Assembly: GCA_029881495.1 (NCBI GenBank)
Contig: JAOUMJ010000017.1
Span: 1 to 63,083 of the forward strand
Length of the DNA stretch: 63,083 nt
Source of the DNA: Nitrospinota bacterium
GTDB taxonomy: Bacteria; Nitrospinota_A; UBA7883; JACRGQ01
Reading direction: 5' to 3'
How positions within the stretch are numbered: position 1 is the first letter of the stretch; every line of letters begins with the position of its first letter. The position numbers were made by a program, and so were the translations under genes. Positions 9,050 to 17,452 of this stretch are shown here, piece by piece. The notes below the pieces were generated by a model that saw only the letters and a list, made by a program, of their open reading frames with translations, searched no databases and was not told the origin of the DNA.

Positions 9050-9826
9050 TTAAACCGTGTCCGCCTTGAAGGTGAATGAAAAATAGTTGTTCGCGTACCG
9101 CTGACTCGTTACGCTTACTACCCTTTTTATCCAGAGGCCATACACCGCTCCCGCCGCCAAGTTTCCAATTGAAAGGGCGTTCGCTTCCCCTGCGGCTGTG
9201 TAAAAGGTAAGGCCGGTCGGCGCGGTTGTCTCGTTTGCAATGCTCTGGATCGCGTTGCTGACCGGAAGCTCTATTGCTATCTCTACAGCATCGTCGGCAA
9301 ACGGAGTGTTTGTTTCGATCCACACCTTCATTGAATTCATGGCGGCGGCGGAATCGTTCTTTACCATCACGGCGCGGTACTCGGTGCGTCCGACAGCAGC
9401 TTCCCCCGACAAGACATTGTCGAAAAGATTTTCCGACATTGTGGCAAGCGCAATGCTATCGCTCTGATTGGATGCCGGAAGGCTCGCCGACGTTACGGTA
9501 ACTATCATGTATTTTGTCGCGGTGTCGGAATACAAGACGTAGGAACCGTCAGCAGAAACATCCACTCCGGGTCCGGCCGTATCTCCCGGTGCAGTGTAGG
9601 CCAGAAGTTTGCCGGTGAACGTAAATCCAAGCGTTGCCGAACCGGCCCCGCTTGGCGATGGCACATCGTTTATCACAACACCGGTCACGTTTGACGGCGC
9701 GCTTGCCGAAAGCGATTTTAATACCGTTCCGGAACGCTTCCCTCCAAGCGACGCGCTTGGATTCGATTGCGGGTCGCCGTCCGTGGCGACACCCGTTAAA
9801 TAAATATTCAAGTGATCTTCAGCCAT
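9050..9826 (-). CDS. Virion protein with an Ig-like domain shared with the decoration protein
   Basis: 258 residues, beta-rich, no signal peptide. Residues ~46-127 form a module whose pattern (NVTGV, FTFTGKLLAY, DGSYVL, SASLPASNQSDSI) also occurs in the putative decoration protein at 16238-16888. The C-terminal part (GRTEYRAVMVKNDSAAAMNS, IGNLAAGAVYGLWIKR) resembles domains of phage structural proteins that sit on neck or tail parts. Co-expressed with the neighbouring appendage genes. I do not recognise a named family for the whole protein. Confidence 0.65.
   Translation of the reverse strand: MAEDHLNIYLTGVATDGDPQSNPSASLGGKRSGTVLKSLSASAPSNVTGVVINDVPSPSGAGSATLGFTFTGKLLAYTAPGDTAGPGVDVSADGSYVLYSDTATKYMIVTVTSASLPASNQSDSIALATMSENLFDNVLSGEAAVGRTEYRAVMVKNDSAAAMNSMKVWIETNTPFADDAVEIAIELPVSNAIQSIANETTAPTGLTFYTAAGEANALSIGNLAAGAVYGLWIKRVVSVTSQRYANNYFSFTFKADTV
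9446..9691 (-). repeat. Shared Ig-like module, copy 2 (protein-level repeat)
   Basis: Encodes residues ~46-127 of the 258-residue appendage protein. It aligns by eye with the module at 16322-16546: NVTGV start, FT-TG-LL-Y core, DGSY-L, then TV-SASLP-QSDSI-L. Confidence 0.6.
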
Positions 9827-9869
9827 TATTTCCTCCTGTAAATGATCTGGCGGTGCTTGAAACCCGCCC

Positions 9870-10853
9870 CTACAATGTTGATTGCCGTTTTGCTTTAATC
9901 GTCATCCGCTCGTCCCTCGGCTGAACTCTGTAACCGATCTCCGTCACCTCGACTATTTCGGAAATACCCGCACGCGAAAAATTCAGTTTCAAACGGGAGC
10001 CGAGCTCAATGTATGGATTTATTCTTGAAAGCGAGAAACGTAATTCCGCATGGCCGACCTCAAGACCTGACGCCATCGAGGATTCCGAATACTCGAAATC
10101 AAATTCACCGCCGATGCCAACCGGATTGAATGGCTGACCGGGCGCGGGATCCTCAACCAGCCGATATACGATCTGCCCGTTGCGGTCGCCGTACCTTATC
10201 CTTTTCTGCCCGACAAGCGGATTTGATTTATCCTGCTCCCCTATCAGAATTGCGTCCGCCGCCATAAGCGCGTTTGGATAATTCCCTACGCAACCGCCGA
10301 CCGGTTCCAGCGGATAGAGCGTCGCATGTTCTATCGGGTCGAGCACCACATCAGCCGCGTAATCGGCGTGAATGGTGGAAACTATTGCAGGCTTCGTGTA
10401 GTCGCTCATCCGTCCCGCGACGCCCGTCACATCATCAATCCGTATCTCCACTGTCTCCGCGCCGTAGCTTTCCGTTATCCCGCCGGGGAACGGCACACCG
10501 GTCAAAAGGGGAATTTCCTTTTCACCGCTAACTGTATGCGCGACAAGGTAGATCCGTATCCTGTCGAAATCTCCCGGCACAAGGAGGTTCTGCCACCCCC
10601 CCGATGTTCGGGGATTCTTTTCGTCCGGCCATGCTATCGTGAGCGATGCGAATGTGCCGGAGAAGGAAGTTCTGCCGCTGAAACCGGCGATAACCCCGAG
10701 GTCGGTTACAGCCGCCCCGTCGTCCCAGACCGCTCTTAAGCGCTTCATTATCTTTTTCGGTTCAGGCAATGTTTGCGGAACGGAGCTTCGGGTCAGGGTC
10801 TCCACCACCTCTTTGTTGGCAATGACGGCGCTTACCGGAAAAAGGGAGATCAT
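9870..10853 (-). CDS. Putative baseplate/hub-like virion protein
   Basis: 327 residues. The C-terminal stretch (INPYIELGSRLKLNFSRAG, EIVEVTEIGYRVQPRDERM) resembles the closing part of tail hub proteins of the gpD/gp44 type, where a surface-normal vector line is followed by a strand-rich end. The N-terminal half (VTDLGVIAGFSGRTSFSG, VEIRIDDVTGVAGRMSDYTK) reads like a beta-barrel domain. Start at 10853 with AGGAG nine bases upstream; its stop almost touches the next gene. Hub assignment is tentative; another tail adaptor is possible. Confidence 0.5.
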   Translation of the reverse strand: MISLFPVSAVIANKEVVETLTRSSVPQTLPEPKKIMKRLRAVWDDGAAVTDLGVIAGFSGRTSFSGTFASLTIAWPDEKNPRTSGGWQNLLVPGDFDRIRIYLVAHTVSGEKEIPLLTGVPFPGGITESYGAETVEIRIDDVTGVAGRMSDYTKPAIVSTIHADYAADVVLDPIEHATLYPLEPVGGCVGNYPNALMAADAILIGEQDKSNPLVGQKRIRYGDRNGQIVYRLVEDPAPGQPFNPVGIGGEFDFEYSESSMASGLEVGHAELRFSLSRINPYIELGSRLKLNFSRAGISEIVEVTEIGYRVQPRDERMTIKAKRQSTL

Positions 10854-10855
10854 TA

Positions 10856-11197
10856 TTAAATTTCTCCTGTTACGGCAAGGCTGATTTTCACCGCATAGCA
10901 GTTATCGGATTTCCGCCTGCTCTCGAAGGAACTTACAAGACATGCATACTCAGCAAGCGGTTCCGAATAGCCGACAGGCGCGCCATTTTGAAAATATCGG
11001 TAGAGAACAAAGAGCTTGTCCCTGTCCAGCTCCGTCTCCAGCGCAAACGAAAGGTCCGAAGCCGAAGAACCGACCATCCTTGAATCGGTCCCTTCCAGCG
11101 TCTCAATAGAGACCACCCTGTTTTTCAGGCGCAACGCCTCGAACCCCGGAACCTCAAGAAAAAGTCCCGCATCGTTCAAACTGAAAAGTGTCGCCAT
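10856..11197 (-). CDS. Small virion protein of unknown role (tail adaptor-like)
   Basis: 113 residues, no membrane segment. Begins with a beta-rich MATLFSLNDAGLFLEVPGFE and ends with YAVKISLAVTGEI, a layout seen in small tail-completion or adaptor proteins. It lies two bases upstream of the hub-like gene on the same transcript. I do not recognise the family. Confidence 0.6.
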   Translation of the reverse strand: MATLFSLNDAGLFLEVPGFEALRLKNRVVSIETLEGTDSRMVGSSASDLSFALETELDRDKLFVLYRYFQNGAPVGYSEPLAEYACLVSSFESRRKSDNCYAVKISLAVTGEI

Positions 11198-11206
11198 AAC
11201 ATCCCC

Positions 11207-12916
11207 CTACAAATAAAAGAATTCAAGATTTTTGCATTCAAGCTTCACCGGGTTCGCCCTGAATGAAACTCCCCCCGGCGAATAATCGATATCGTGAATC
11301 TTCCCTTGGGCGTAGAAGGAAATCTTTGACAGCTTCGGGAATATCCGTTCCGGGTTAACCTCTTCGTTGAAAACAAAAGGATAGGCGGCGGAAAAATCTG
11401 CCGCGATATTTCTTATGACATCCGACCCGCTGTTTATTTCAAAGTAGCCCGGAAAAACTCCGTATTCCCCTGATGGTGATGGGGGCGGCGTCACGTCGGC
11501 TCCGCCTGAATCAAAACATCTCATCAGGAGGTTTCCGATATTATCGAAATCGTTTTCATCTCCCGACATCGGAACATTGAACGCCATATCGGTTAGCAAC
11601 CCGGAGGCGAAACCGATTGGATGTCCTTCGGCGTCCCTTCTCGGCTTGCTCCTGAACAATCCAAACCGCCCGTTATGAGCGGAAGGGAGAGAAGTTCTCA
11701 AACTTGAAAAATCAGCGCTCCCTGGGGAAACATAAAGAAGGGAAAAATGGAGATCAAGATTTACTTCGCATACCGATGAATACGCCGGCATCCCTGGTTC
11801 CGATGTATACCAACTCGTGTTTATTGTTGAACCGTCCAGATAATCGGGGTATGGGGCCTTGCTGAACGTAAGTATCATGCAGGCCGGGAGTTGAAGGCCG
11901 GTTCCATAGCCATCCACGTCAATGTAATGATCGTAAGTATCGGAGGTAAAAAGATTCACAGACATGTTCAGGTCCTTACCGGAACAGAAAAGCGGAATAC
12001 TCACCTCAGAAGAGACTGCAACGGGAGGGGATATTATTATCGGGCTGTCCGACTTTTGAAAATATATCGGCCTTGGAAATTTCACCGATGCGTAATCATC
12101 CCTCGCCACAGTGAAACCCTCCTCCAGCACCGCGGTCTCAACAGCAAGCGAGCCGCCATTGACAGCGATGCCTGCCGGGATTCCAAACGGGAAACCTTCT
12201 TTTACATAGATATCGGAAAGCTTTACGTCCCACCTGTTAATTTGAAAACTTCCGTTATCCCAAACTTCGTAGTCGAGCGGATCGGTTTTAATTTTGCTGA
12301 ATATGAAATATCCCGGATGATCGTCCTCCTCATTCGGATGCCCGCCGCCGTTTTCAATATCGGCCGTCGAAGGGGAGTAACCGCTCCAACTCTCGTTCCT
12401 TGACGCACAGCCTGTTTTCGGTTTCTGTCCGCATCCATACCCTGCTACCCACGGCTCCCCGTCCCGTGGTAGAAGACAGTTCTTCTCATCCTTGAGATCA
12501 TGAATGACTGCAACACAATCACCGACCGAATATGAGTGCTCCTGCGGAAGCAGTGCGCAACTGGCATCTTGGAAATATGCGAGGCCGTACGCGATTTTCG
12601 ATATCACCTTTTTTCTGTCGAGGGCATATGCGCCCCCCATCCTCTCCCCCCATAGATACATTGCTGAAGCTGTTGCCGGCTTACTCTTTGCCAGTTCACT
12701 AGCGGAAGCCCATCTTTTGGAGGTTCTGTATGGGAGAAGCCTGGAGTCGCATGGAGAGTATCTGCCGTCCGGCACGAAGAGCCGGTAATGTTCTCCCGCT
12801 ACAAAATTGAAATCGGCAACGGCGCTCTGTACCGGATAACTGTTTCCGAGGTCATCAGCAACCATAAACCACCCTTCCATGCCATCAATCGGCATAGTAA
12901 CCTTCGCCCTCCCCAT
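11207..12916 (-). CDS. Large virion protein of unknown family
   Basis: 569 residues and the largest gene of the island. It has no visible transmembrane helix and no tape-measure-like coiled coil. The middle contains several Cys-bearing stretches (CALLPQEHSYSVGDCVAVIH, CGQKPKTGCASRNESW) and Asp/Gly-rich loops (YDHYIDVDGYGTG) suggesting an extracellular beta-structured protein. Its start overlaps the stop of the 80-residue gene by one base. By position it sits where a Mu-like phage would carry sheath and tail genes, but it shows no sheath motif. Function unknown. Confidence 0.65.
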   Translation of the reverse strand: MGRAKVTMPIDGMEGWFMVADDLGNSYPVQSAVADFNFVAGEHYRLFVPDGRYSPCDSRLLPYRTSKRWASASELAKSKPATASAMYLWGERMGGAYALDRKKVISKIAYGLAYFQDASCALLPQEHSYSVGDCVAVIHDLKDEKNCLLPRDGEPWVAGYGCGQKPKTGCASRNESWSGYSPSTADIENGGGHPNEEDDHPGYFIFSKIKTDPLDYEVWDNGSFQINRWDVKLSDIYVKEGFPFGIPAGIAVNGGSLAVETAVLEEGFTVARDDYASVKFPRPIYFQKSDSPIIISPPVAVSSEVSIPLFCSGKDLNMSVNLFTSDTYDHYIDVDGYGTGLQLPACMILTFSKAPYPDYLDGSTINTSWYTSEPGMPAYSSVCEVNLDLHFSLLYVSPGSADFSSLRTSLPSAHNGRFGLFRSKPRRDAEGHPIGFASGLLTDMAFNVPMSGDENDFDNIGNLLMRCFDSGGADVTPPPSPSGEYGVFPGYFEINSGSDVIRNIAADFSAAYPFVFNEEVNPERIFPKLSKISFYAQGKIHDIDYSPGGVSFRANPVKLECKNLEFFYL

Positions 12917-13158
12917 CAGCCGTTTAACACCTTCAGAATATTCTCCTGCCTGGCCCGAATGATTATCTCTTCAAGTACGCGGGATACGAGTTCCGCTATC
13001 GCTCCGTCGGTATTTTCAACCTTGACTGAAATTGGCTGTGACTTCTCACGGGAGAGTACGGCGATGAGCGCATCTATCTTCGCGATCAATTCCTTGATTG
13101 AAGGTGGCGCCTCCGCTGGAACGCCATTTGGGTCGATGGTTCGATTTGTGTCAGCCAT
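12916..13158 (-). CDS. Small virion-operon protein of unknown role
   Basis: 80 residues. A proline-rich start (DPNGVPAEAPPSIKELIAKI) leads into two helices (IKELIAKIDALIAVLSREK; AIAELVSRVLEEIIIRARQE). It may be a small helical connector or chaperone. It overlaps the following 569-residue gene by one base, which supports expression. Family not recognised. Confidence 0.55.
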   Translation of the reverse strand: MADTNRTIDPNGVPAEAPPSIKELIAKIDALIAVLSREKSQPISVKVENTDGAIAELVSRVLEEIIIRARQENILKVLNG

Positions 13159-13172
13159 TTCTCTCCCCTCCT

Positions 13173-14150
13173 TTACGCGCCTGCGACGATCGGCCCGGCA
13201 ACCGGAAGAAGGAGGTATTCGCCCGCCATAAGTTCACCCGGCTGATATGATAAGTTGTTTTCAACAAACGCATAGAAAATTTCCTTTCTTGTCCCGGCTG
13301 AATCGGGCATGAATTCAAAAAGCCTTACGCTCCCTTCAATGCGCCTTAGCAGATCCGACTGATCGCCGGAAAGTGATATTTGAATACGACCTTCCTGAAT
13401 CTTCGACTGCGCAAGCCTGGAAAACGAATAGTCAAACTCCCTCCTTGAATAGGGAGGGGTGATTGAAAACATATCGACAGGAGCCACCACCGGTTCGCAG
13501 TACGTTATATAGATATTTTTCGATACTCCTCCGGTATGGATAAGGGGGAGCTCTTCCCGGAAGATGACTTTTCCCTCATGCGGAGAGAGGTCAAAGCTCG
13601 GCGCAAACGAATACTCCGGAAAAAATGATATTTCGCTTTCGCTTATCGGCCCGGACACATCAGAAAGTTTCAATATGGCGATCTCAACCTTTCCCACGTC
13701 TACAAATGGCGGACCTCCCGCAGCGCCTCTCGAATCGGAAAAATTCGCCCCCTCCGTACCGTCAACCAGTGAGATGCTTCCAAGAGAGTTGGCGACGACC
13801 GAAACCTTTTTCACGCTCCCTGATACCGGCCTGGTTATCGTGATATCGGAGGATGCGTTCACCGCGACCTCCGCACCTGCGATCCAAAGCGAACCTTCGG
13901 AGACATCCACCGCATCCGAAATGCCTGAGGAGGCTCCTCTTATCCGGCAGCCGTTTCGCAGACCGTCGGGGCGCACCACTGGGCGGCGGTCGACCCCGTT
14001 CTCATCCTGTTCGCAGAGTGAAAAACTTGCAGCGCCGCAGACAAAGGTTCTGCTGTCGCCGGTACCGGTCATCAGTTGCGGGCCGGCCTGAGAAAATGAA
14101 TCCTCGATCTTCAACTGCATCCCGGAGGTTGTAGGCAATTTAACGCTCAT
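13173..14150 (-). CDS. Virion protein of unknown family following the DUF1834 gene
   Basis: 325 residues, beta-rich. Segments such as SEGSLWIAGAEVAVNASSD, GKVEIAILKLSDVSGPISES and NNLSYQPGELMAGEYLLLPV suggest stacked beta-domains of a tail or baseplate protein. In phage Mu this slot leads to gp38 and the sheath L, but no sheath or tube signature is visible. The start has AAGGAAAAT directly before ATG. Function unknown. Confidence 0.6.
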   Translation of the reverse strand: MSVKLPTTSGMQLKIEDSFSQAGPQLMTGTGDSRTFVCGAASFSLCEQDENGVDRRPVVRPDGLRNGCRIRGASSGISDAVDVSEGSLWIAGAEVAVNASSDITITRPVSGSVKKVSVVANSLGSISLVDGTEGANFSDSRGAAGGPPFVDVGKVEIAILKLSDVSGPISESEISFFPEYSFAPSFDLSPHEGKVIFREELPLIHTGGVSKNIYITYCEPVVAPVDMFSITPPYSRREFDYSFSRLAQSKIQEGRIQISLSGDQSDLLRRIEGSVRLFEFMPDSAGTRKEIFYAFVENNLSYQPGELMAGEYLLLPVAGPIVAGA

Positions 14151-14165
14151 ATTTTCCTTTTCCGT

Positions 14166-14594
14166 TCACTCAAAAATTTCCAGTTCCCATTCCTGCCGAA
14201 AGACCGTCTGTGTATCCGATTTATCAAACACGCTTTCCCTGACAAACCGGATCGGCTGAATGTTCAAGCCTGCGTCCGACCCCTGGAGAATATTTCGCGC
14301 GGTATCAAGTGTGTTGTATATCCCCCCAGTGACAACGTCACCCCTTACTGCGGAAGAGGGGGATCGGAGGTTTCTCGCCACGATGTAGAGATGAAACGAG
14401 AACAGATGTCTTTTCTTCATCGCGCTTCGGACACCGGTGGTACTTCCATTAAAAACCACAAACACTTTCGGCGATGTCACCACCTCTTTTAAAAACTCAT
14501 CCGCCGACGGTTTTCTTCCGAATACCGAGGCTTTCATCCCGCCGCTCTCTATAGCGGTTACTATCGCGTCTTCAAGCTGGTTTGCCGTGTACAT
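14166..14594 (-). CDS. Mu gp37-like protein (DUF1834)
   Basis: 142 residues. Opens with YTANQLEDAIVTAIE and continues PKVFVVFNGSTTG and RHLFSFHLYIVARNLRS, ending IRFVRESVFDKSDTQTVFR with EWELEIFE, the layout of the DUF1834 neck/tail-terminator-like family next to DUF1320 in Mu-like prophages. It directly follows the DUF1320 gene (3-bp gap). Role inferred: head-to-tail joining. Confidence 0.72.
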   Translation of the reverse strand: MYTANQLEDAIVTAIESGGMKASVFGRKPSADEFLKEVVTSPKVFVVFNGSTTGVRSAMKKRHLFSFHLYIVARNLRSPSSAVRGDVVTGGIYNTLDTARNILQGSDAGLNIQPIRFVRESVFDKSDTQTVFRQEWELEIFE

Positions 14595-14597
14595 CCG

Positions 14598-15029
14598 TTA
14601 CCACTCCGACAGTTTTGTTCGCGAAAATTTGCGCTCTTCCGCCGTATATCCGACGCTTGATGCTAATACGCCCGAAGGTGAAGGTTTGTCGACCACCCCT
14701 TCAAGAGCGACCTTGCGTTCACCGACCAGGCTGAAAAAACTAATAGCCATTTTGTAGGCATCCTTCCACGCCGGGCCTTCAACCGAACGATAGAGGTGAA
14801 GTTTGTAAATGGCGATAGACGCCGAATACTCCTTTACTATCCTCGGGACCGGGGAGAGAGGCACCTGATACACAGGGGATATGAATCCGTTTATAAGTGC
14901 GTCCGCGTCTTCGATCGCCGCGCTTACAAGAGCGGTATCGACGACACCGCTTCCGCTCCTGTCCGTCAGCTGTATCAGCAAAGCCTCGTCGACCCTCTCC
15001 TTTAAATCCGCCTCTGTTGAATATGCCAT
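14598..15029 (-). CDS. Mu gp36-like head-completion protein (DUF1320)
   Basis: 143 residues. MAYSTEADLKERVDEALLIQ, SAAIEDADALINGFISPVY and VPRIVKEYSASIAIYKLHLY form the DUF1320 pattern of Mu gp36, an adaptor at the head vertex. It follows the capsid gene and precedes the DUF1834 gene, exactly as in Mu-like phages. Confidence 0.82.
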   Translation of the reverse strand: MAYSTEADLKERVDEALLIQLTDRSGSGVVDTALVSAAIEDADALINGFISPVYQVPLSPVPRIVKEYSASIAIYKLHLYRSVEGPAWKDAYKMAISFFSLVGERKVALEGVVDKPSPSGVLASSVGYTAEERKFSRTKLSEW

Positions 15030-15085
15030 TTTCGTTTCCCTTTTTTTGTGGGGCGGACCGAAACGGCCCGCCCCTGACCGATTGG

Positions 15086-16078
15086 TTACGCGCCGCCGGT
15101 GGAACCGAAGATGAGGTGCGGTAGACCGTAACCCGAATTGCCCCGGTAATCGACGCCGTATACATACTCCTTGCGCATGAAAACGTTTTCGTCCGCCAGC
15201 TGGTCAAGAGCGACAAACTGCGGCTCCCTCCTGGTCTGGAATATGAACGGTTTCGCCGCATGCCTGAGGTCCGCAAGGAACCAGTAGGTAGGATTCGCGG
15301 CAAGTTCCGGCGCGACTATTACGTCGGCTGAATCCTTCCAGATATTCGTCTCGCCGTTCGCCGATTTATCTGCGCGCAATATCTGCCTCGCAAGCCCTTC
15401 CATCTGCGGCGGAACGATGAGGAAATTCGGAAGTATCCTGAGCGGACGCCCTTCGTCATTCACGAGGCTCATCATCTGCGCCCTCGCATCCTGATAGGTC
15501 GTCGCGCTCAGCACGTCAGCCGAGGTATTGCTCCATGCCGCGAGCTTGCCGTTCGGATGCGACGCGGAGAAAAAGTTCTGGCCATCAAAACATAGCGAGG
15601 TGAAACCTTTCACCAGGAGATCAAAGATAAGTTCGTCCGGATGCTGTTTTGCCGATTCGGCGAGCTGTTCTATCATCGGCCTGTAAAGGCCTATCGCGTC
15701 GTCTTCGATGTCGTTCCTGTCCACCGAAACGGTAGCTTCAAAATCGCGGTTCTTTATCACAAAACCGTCTACCGAAAGATCCTTGACCACTCTTTCCCCT
15801 ATCCACTCGCGAAGACCGGGAAACTGACCGAGCCACTTGTACTCTTCCTGCCTTGCCGAAGAGGGGACAACAACCGCCAGGTTACGAAGCGAAGTCGCCG
15901 CGCCGTCGTATGCTCTCTGGAAAACAGTCTTAAATCCTGTGTATGCCGCTTCAAGCGTCGCCTGATTGATCACTACGCCAAGCAACGCCACATTCCTAAG
16001 CGATAGAGGCGCGCTATCGTCTCCGCAAATAACCACGGCAATGACCGCCGAAATGAAACTTGATATTCTCAAAAACAC
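15086..16078 (-). CDS. Major capsid protein, Mu gpT type
   Basis: 330 residues. After the N-terminus the protein matches gpT-like heads: NQATLEAAYTGFKTVFQRAY, DRNDIEDDAIGLYRP, FDGQNFFSASHP and ILPNFLIVPPQMEGLARQI. The GTG at 16078 has AGGAG seven bases upstream but would add a ~35-residue hydrophobic leader that is odd for a capsid. Homologues usually begin at about the NQATLEAAY block, so a start at GTG 15973 is possible although it lacks a good ribosome binding site. The capsid identity is solid; the start is open. Confidence 0.88.
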   Translation of the reverse strand: MFLRISSFISAVIAVVICGDDSAPLSLRNVALLGVVINQATLEAAYTGFKTVFQRAYDGAATSLRNLAVVVPSSARQEEYKWLGQFPGLREWIGERVVKDLSVDGFVIKNRDFEATVSVDRNDIEDDAIGLYRPMIEQLAESAKQHPDELIFDLLVKGFTSLCFDGQNFFSASHPNGKLAAWSNTSADVLSATTYQDARAQMMSLVNDEGRPLRILPNFLIVPPQMEGLARQILRADKSANGETNIWKDSADVIVAPELAANPTYWFLADLRHAAKPFIFQTRREPQFVALDQLADENVFMRKEYVYGVDYRGNSGYGLPHLIFGSTGGA

Positions 16079-16114
16079 TCTTTTACTCCTTTTAATAGAT
16101 AGATTTTTTATTGC

Positions 16115-16150
16115 CCCCCCTCATGGAAGCGATGACTTCCATGAGGGGGG
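16115..16150 (-). other. Perfect 15-bp hairpin between decoration and capsid genes
   Basis: Six C plus TCATGGAAG (16115-16129) pairs fully with CTTCCATGA plus six G (16136-16150) around a 6-nt loop. On the minus strand it is followed by an A-rich tract rather than a T-tract, so it is more likely an mRNA processing or stability element upstream of the capsid gene than a terminator. The rest of the 159-bp gap shows nothing else. Confidence 0.7.
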
Positions 16151-16237
16151 ATGCGCATATCCGGCGCGAGGCGACAGGGAAGTGGTCCCGTAAAAAGGGG
16201 GTGATAACAGAACGGGACATAAAGGCAGGCATTCCCC

Positions 16238-16888
16238 TCAGCTCCTCGCCGCCGTTGAAATATCAATGAAACACGAGCTTGCCGAAACAACCTCGATTAT
16301 CCTTCCGACCTTCTGGCTCCTCAGCTGGATACTGTCGCTTTGATCGGTTCCCGGAAGAGACGCCGAAACTACCGTGGCGATAACGTTCGAACCATCGGTA
16401 GCTGTCAGTGTGTACGAGCCGTCGGTACCGACATTTACCGCAGTGCCGCCGCCATAGGAAAGAAGCGTACCGGTCGCCGTGAACGCCAGCGTCCTTGTTC
16501 CGCCGGTCGATAACGCCGTCCTCGCAAGTGTGACCCCTGTCACGTTCGCAGGCTGGGCTACTATCCCCTTACCTACCGAATTGTCGTCGACGACAAACGC
16601 GTCCTTCAGCATCTCCGACTGCGTGATCGCGGAAGTTGACACTTCGAATATCCCGGTGAGGTACCCTTCGCACGTCACATCGCCATTGGCCCCGGCGCTG
16701 TTATCGGCGAACCTGCGGGCTACACCGAGGAATGTCTCGGATGAGCTGTCGCTCGACGGAACCAGATACCCCGCCGAATTTGCACTGACAAGACTGCCTG
16801 CAAATATTTTCACCGCGGCGGCTACCGGAAGCTCGAATATTATCCCCTGCTTCCTCTCTGTCTTTTTGTCCTTTGTTAAAACTGCCAT
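16238..16888 (-). CDS. Putative capsid decoration protein with inserted Ig-like module
   Basis: 216 residues from ATG 16888, which has AAGGAG eight bases upstream (a TTG six bases earlier is less likely). Residues ~10-100 (KQGIIFELPVAAAVKIFAGS, SETFLGVARRFADNSAGANG) resemble the small decoration/cement proteins found before the capsid gene in Mu-like phages. Residues ~115-189 are an extra Ig-like module shared with the appendage protein at 9050-9826. The C-terminus (GRIIEVVSASSCFIDISTAA) resumes the base domain. Its role on the head surface is inferred. Confidence 0.7.
   Translation of the reverse strand: MAVLTKDKKTERKQGIIFELPVAAAVKIFAGSLVSANSAGYLVPSSDSSSETFLGVARRFADNSAGANGDVTCEGYLTGIFEVSTSAITQSEMLKDAFVVDDNSVGKGIVAQPANVTGVTLARTALSTGGTRTLAFTATGTLLSYGGGTAVNVGTDGSYTLTATDGSNVIATVVSASLPGTDQSDSIQLRSQKVGRIIEVVSASSCFIDISTAARS
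16322..16546 (-). repeat. Shared Ig-like module, copy 1 (protein-level repeat)
   Basis: Encodes residues ~115-189 of the decoration protein: NVTGV, FTATGTLLSY, DGSYTL, VVSASLPGTDQSDSI. It is the counterpart of 9446-9691. Confidence 0.6.
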
Positions 16889-16900
16889 TACCAACTCTCC

Positions 16901-17452
16901 TTAACTGTTATAGGTGTCGAATACTTCCCTGGAGATACCAAGGAGCGAGTTTATTTTTTCCTGAACTTCGCCTATCGCCTCGACAGCCGAACCGGAATTT
17001 TTCGCCGAGACTATTTCCCCCATCCTGACGATCGACCTGCTGTTGGCGAGGAATCGGCTGAATCCTTCAGGATCGGAAGAAGCGTAGCTATATGCCCACT
17101 CCTTCTGAGCCGGAAGAATTTTTCCCGACTCGATAGCGGAACCGATCTTTTCCTTCAGCTCCTTCTCTTTCATTGATGTGAGCTCTTCCCTAAGTCGCGC
17201 CAGCTCTTCGATGGTTGAGGCTGTTTCCTCTATCGTCCCGCCAGTCGATTCAATCGCCGTTTTTGCCGCCTCGAGAACTTCCTCCTCCCCGGCTTCTTCC
17301 GGCATATCGAGAGTGGCTTTCAAATTCGCAATACCCTCCCGCGCGGAATGAAGCATCTTTATGCTTTCAACCGCTTTGGATAAAACATCCGGCGTTTCCG
17401 TTTCCTCAGCAAGGCCCAGCGCCTCCTTGAGGCCTATCAACAATTCATGCAT
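16901..17452 (-). CDS. Nested scaffold protein (gpZ-like), internal start in the protease gene
   Basis: An in-frame ATG at 17452 is preceded by GGAGG (17462-17458) with five-base spacing, the best ribosome binding site in this part of the island. The product would be 183 residues starting MHELLIGLKEALGL, mostly helical. It matches the known Mu arrangement in which the scaffold is translated from inside the protease gene. Inferred from sequence only. Confidence 0.65.
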   Translation of the reverse strand: MHELLIGLKEALGLAEETETPDVLSKAVESIKMLHSAREGIANLKATLDMPEEAGEEEVLEAAKTAIESTGGTIEETASTIEELARLREELTSMKEKELKEKIGSAIESGKILPAQKEWAYSYASSDPEGFSRFLANSRSIVRMGEIVSAKNSGSAVEAIGEVQEKINSLLGISREVFDTYNS

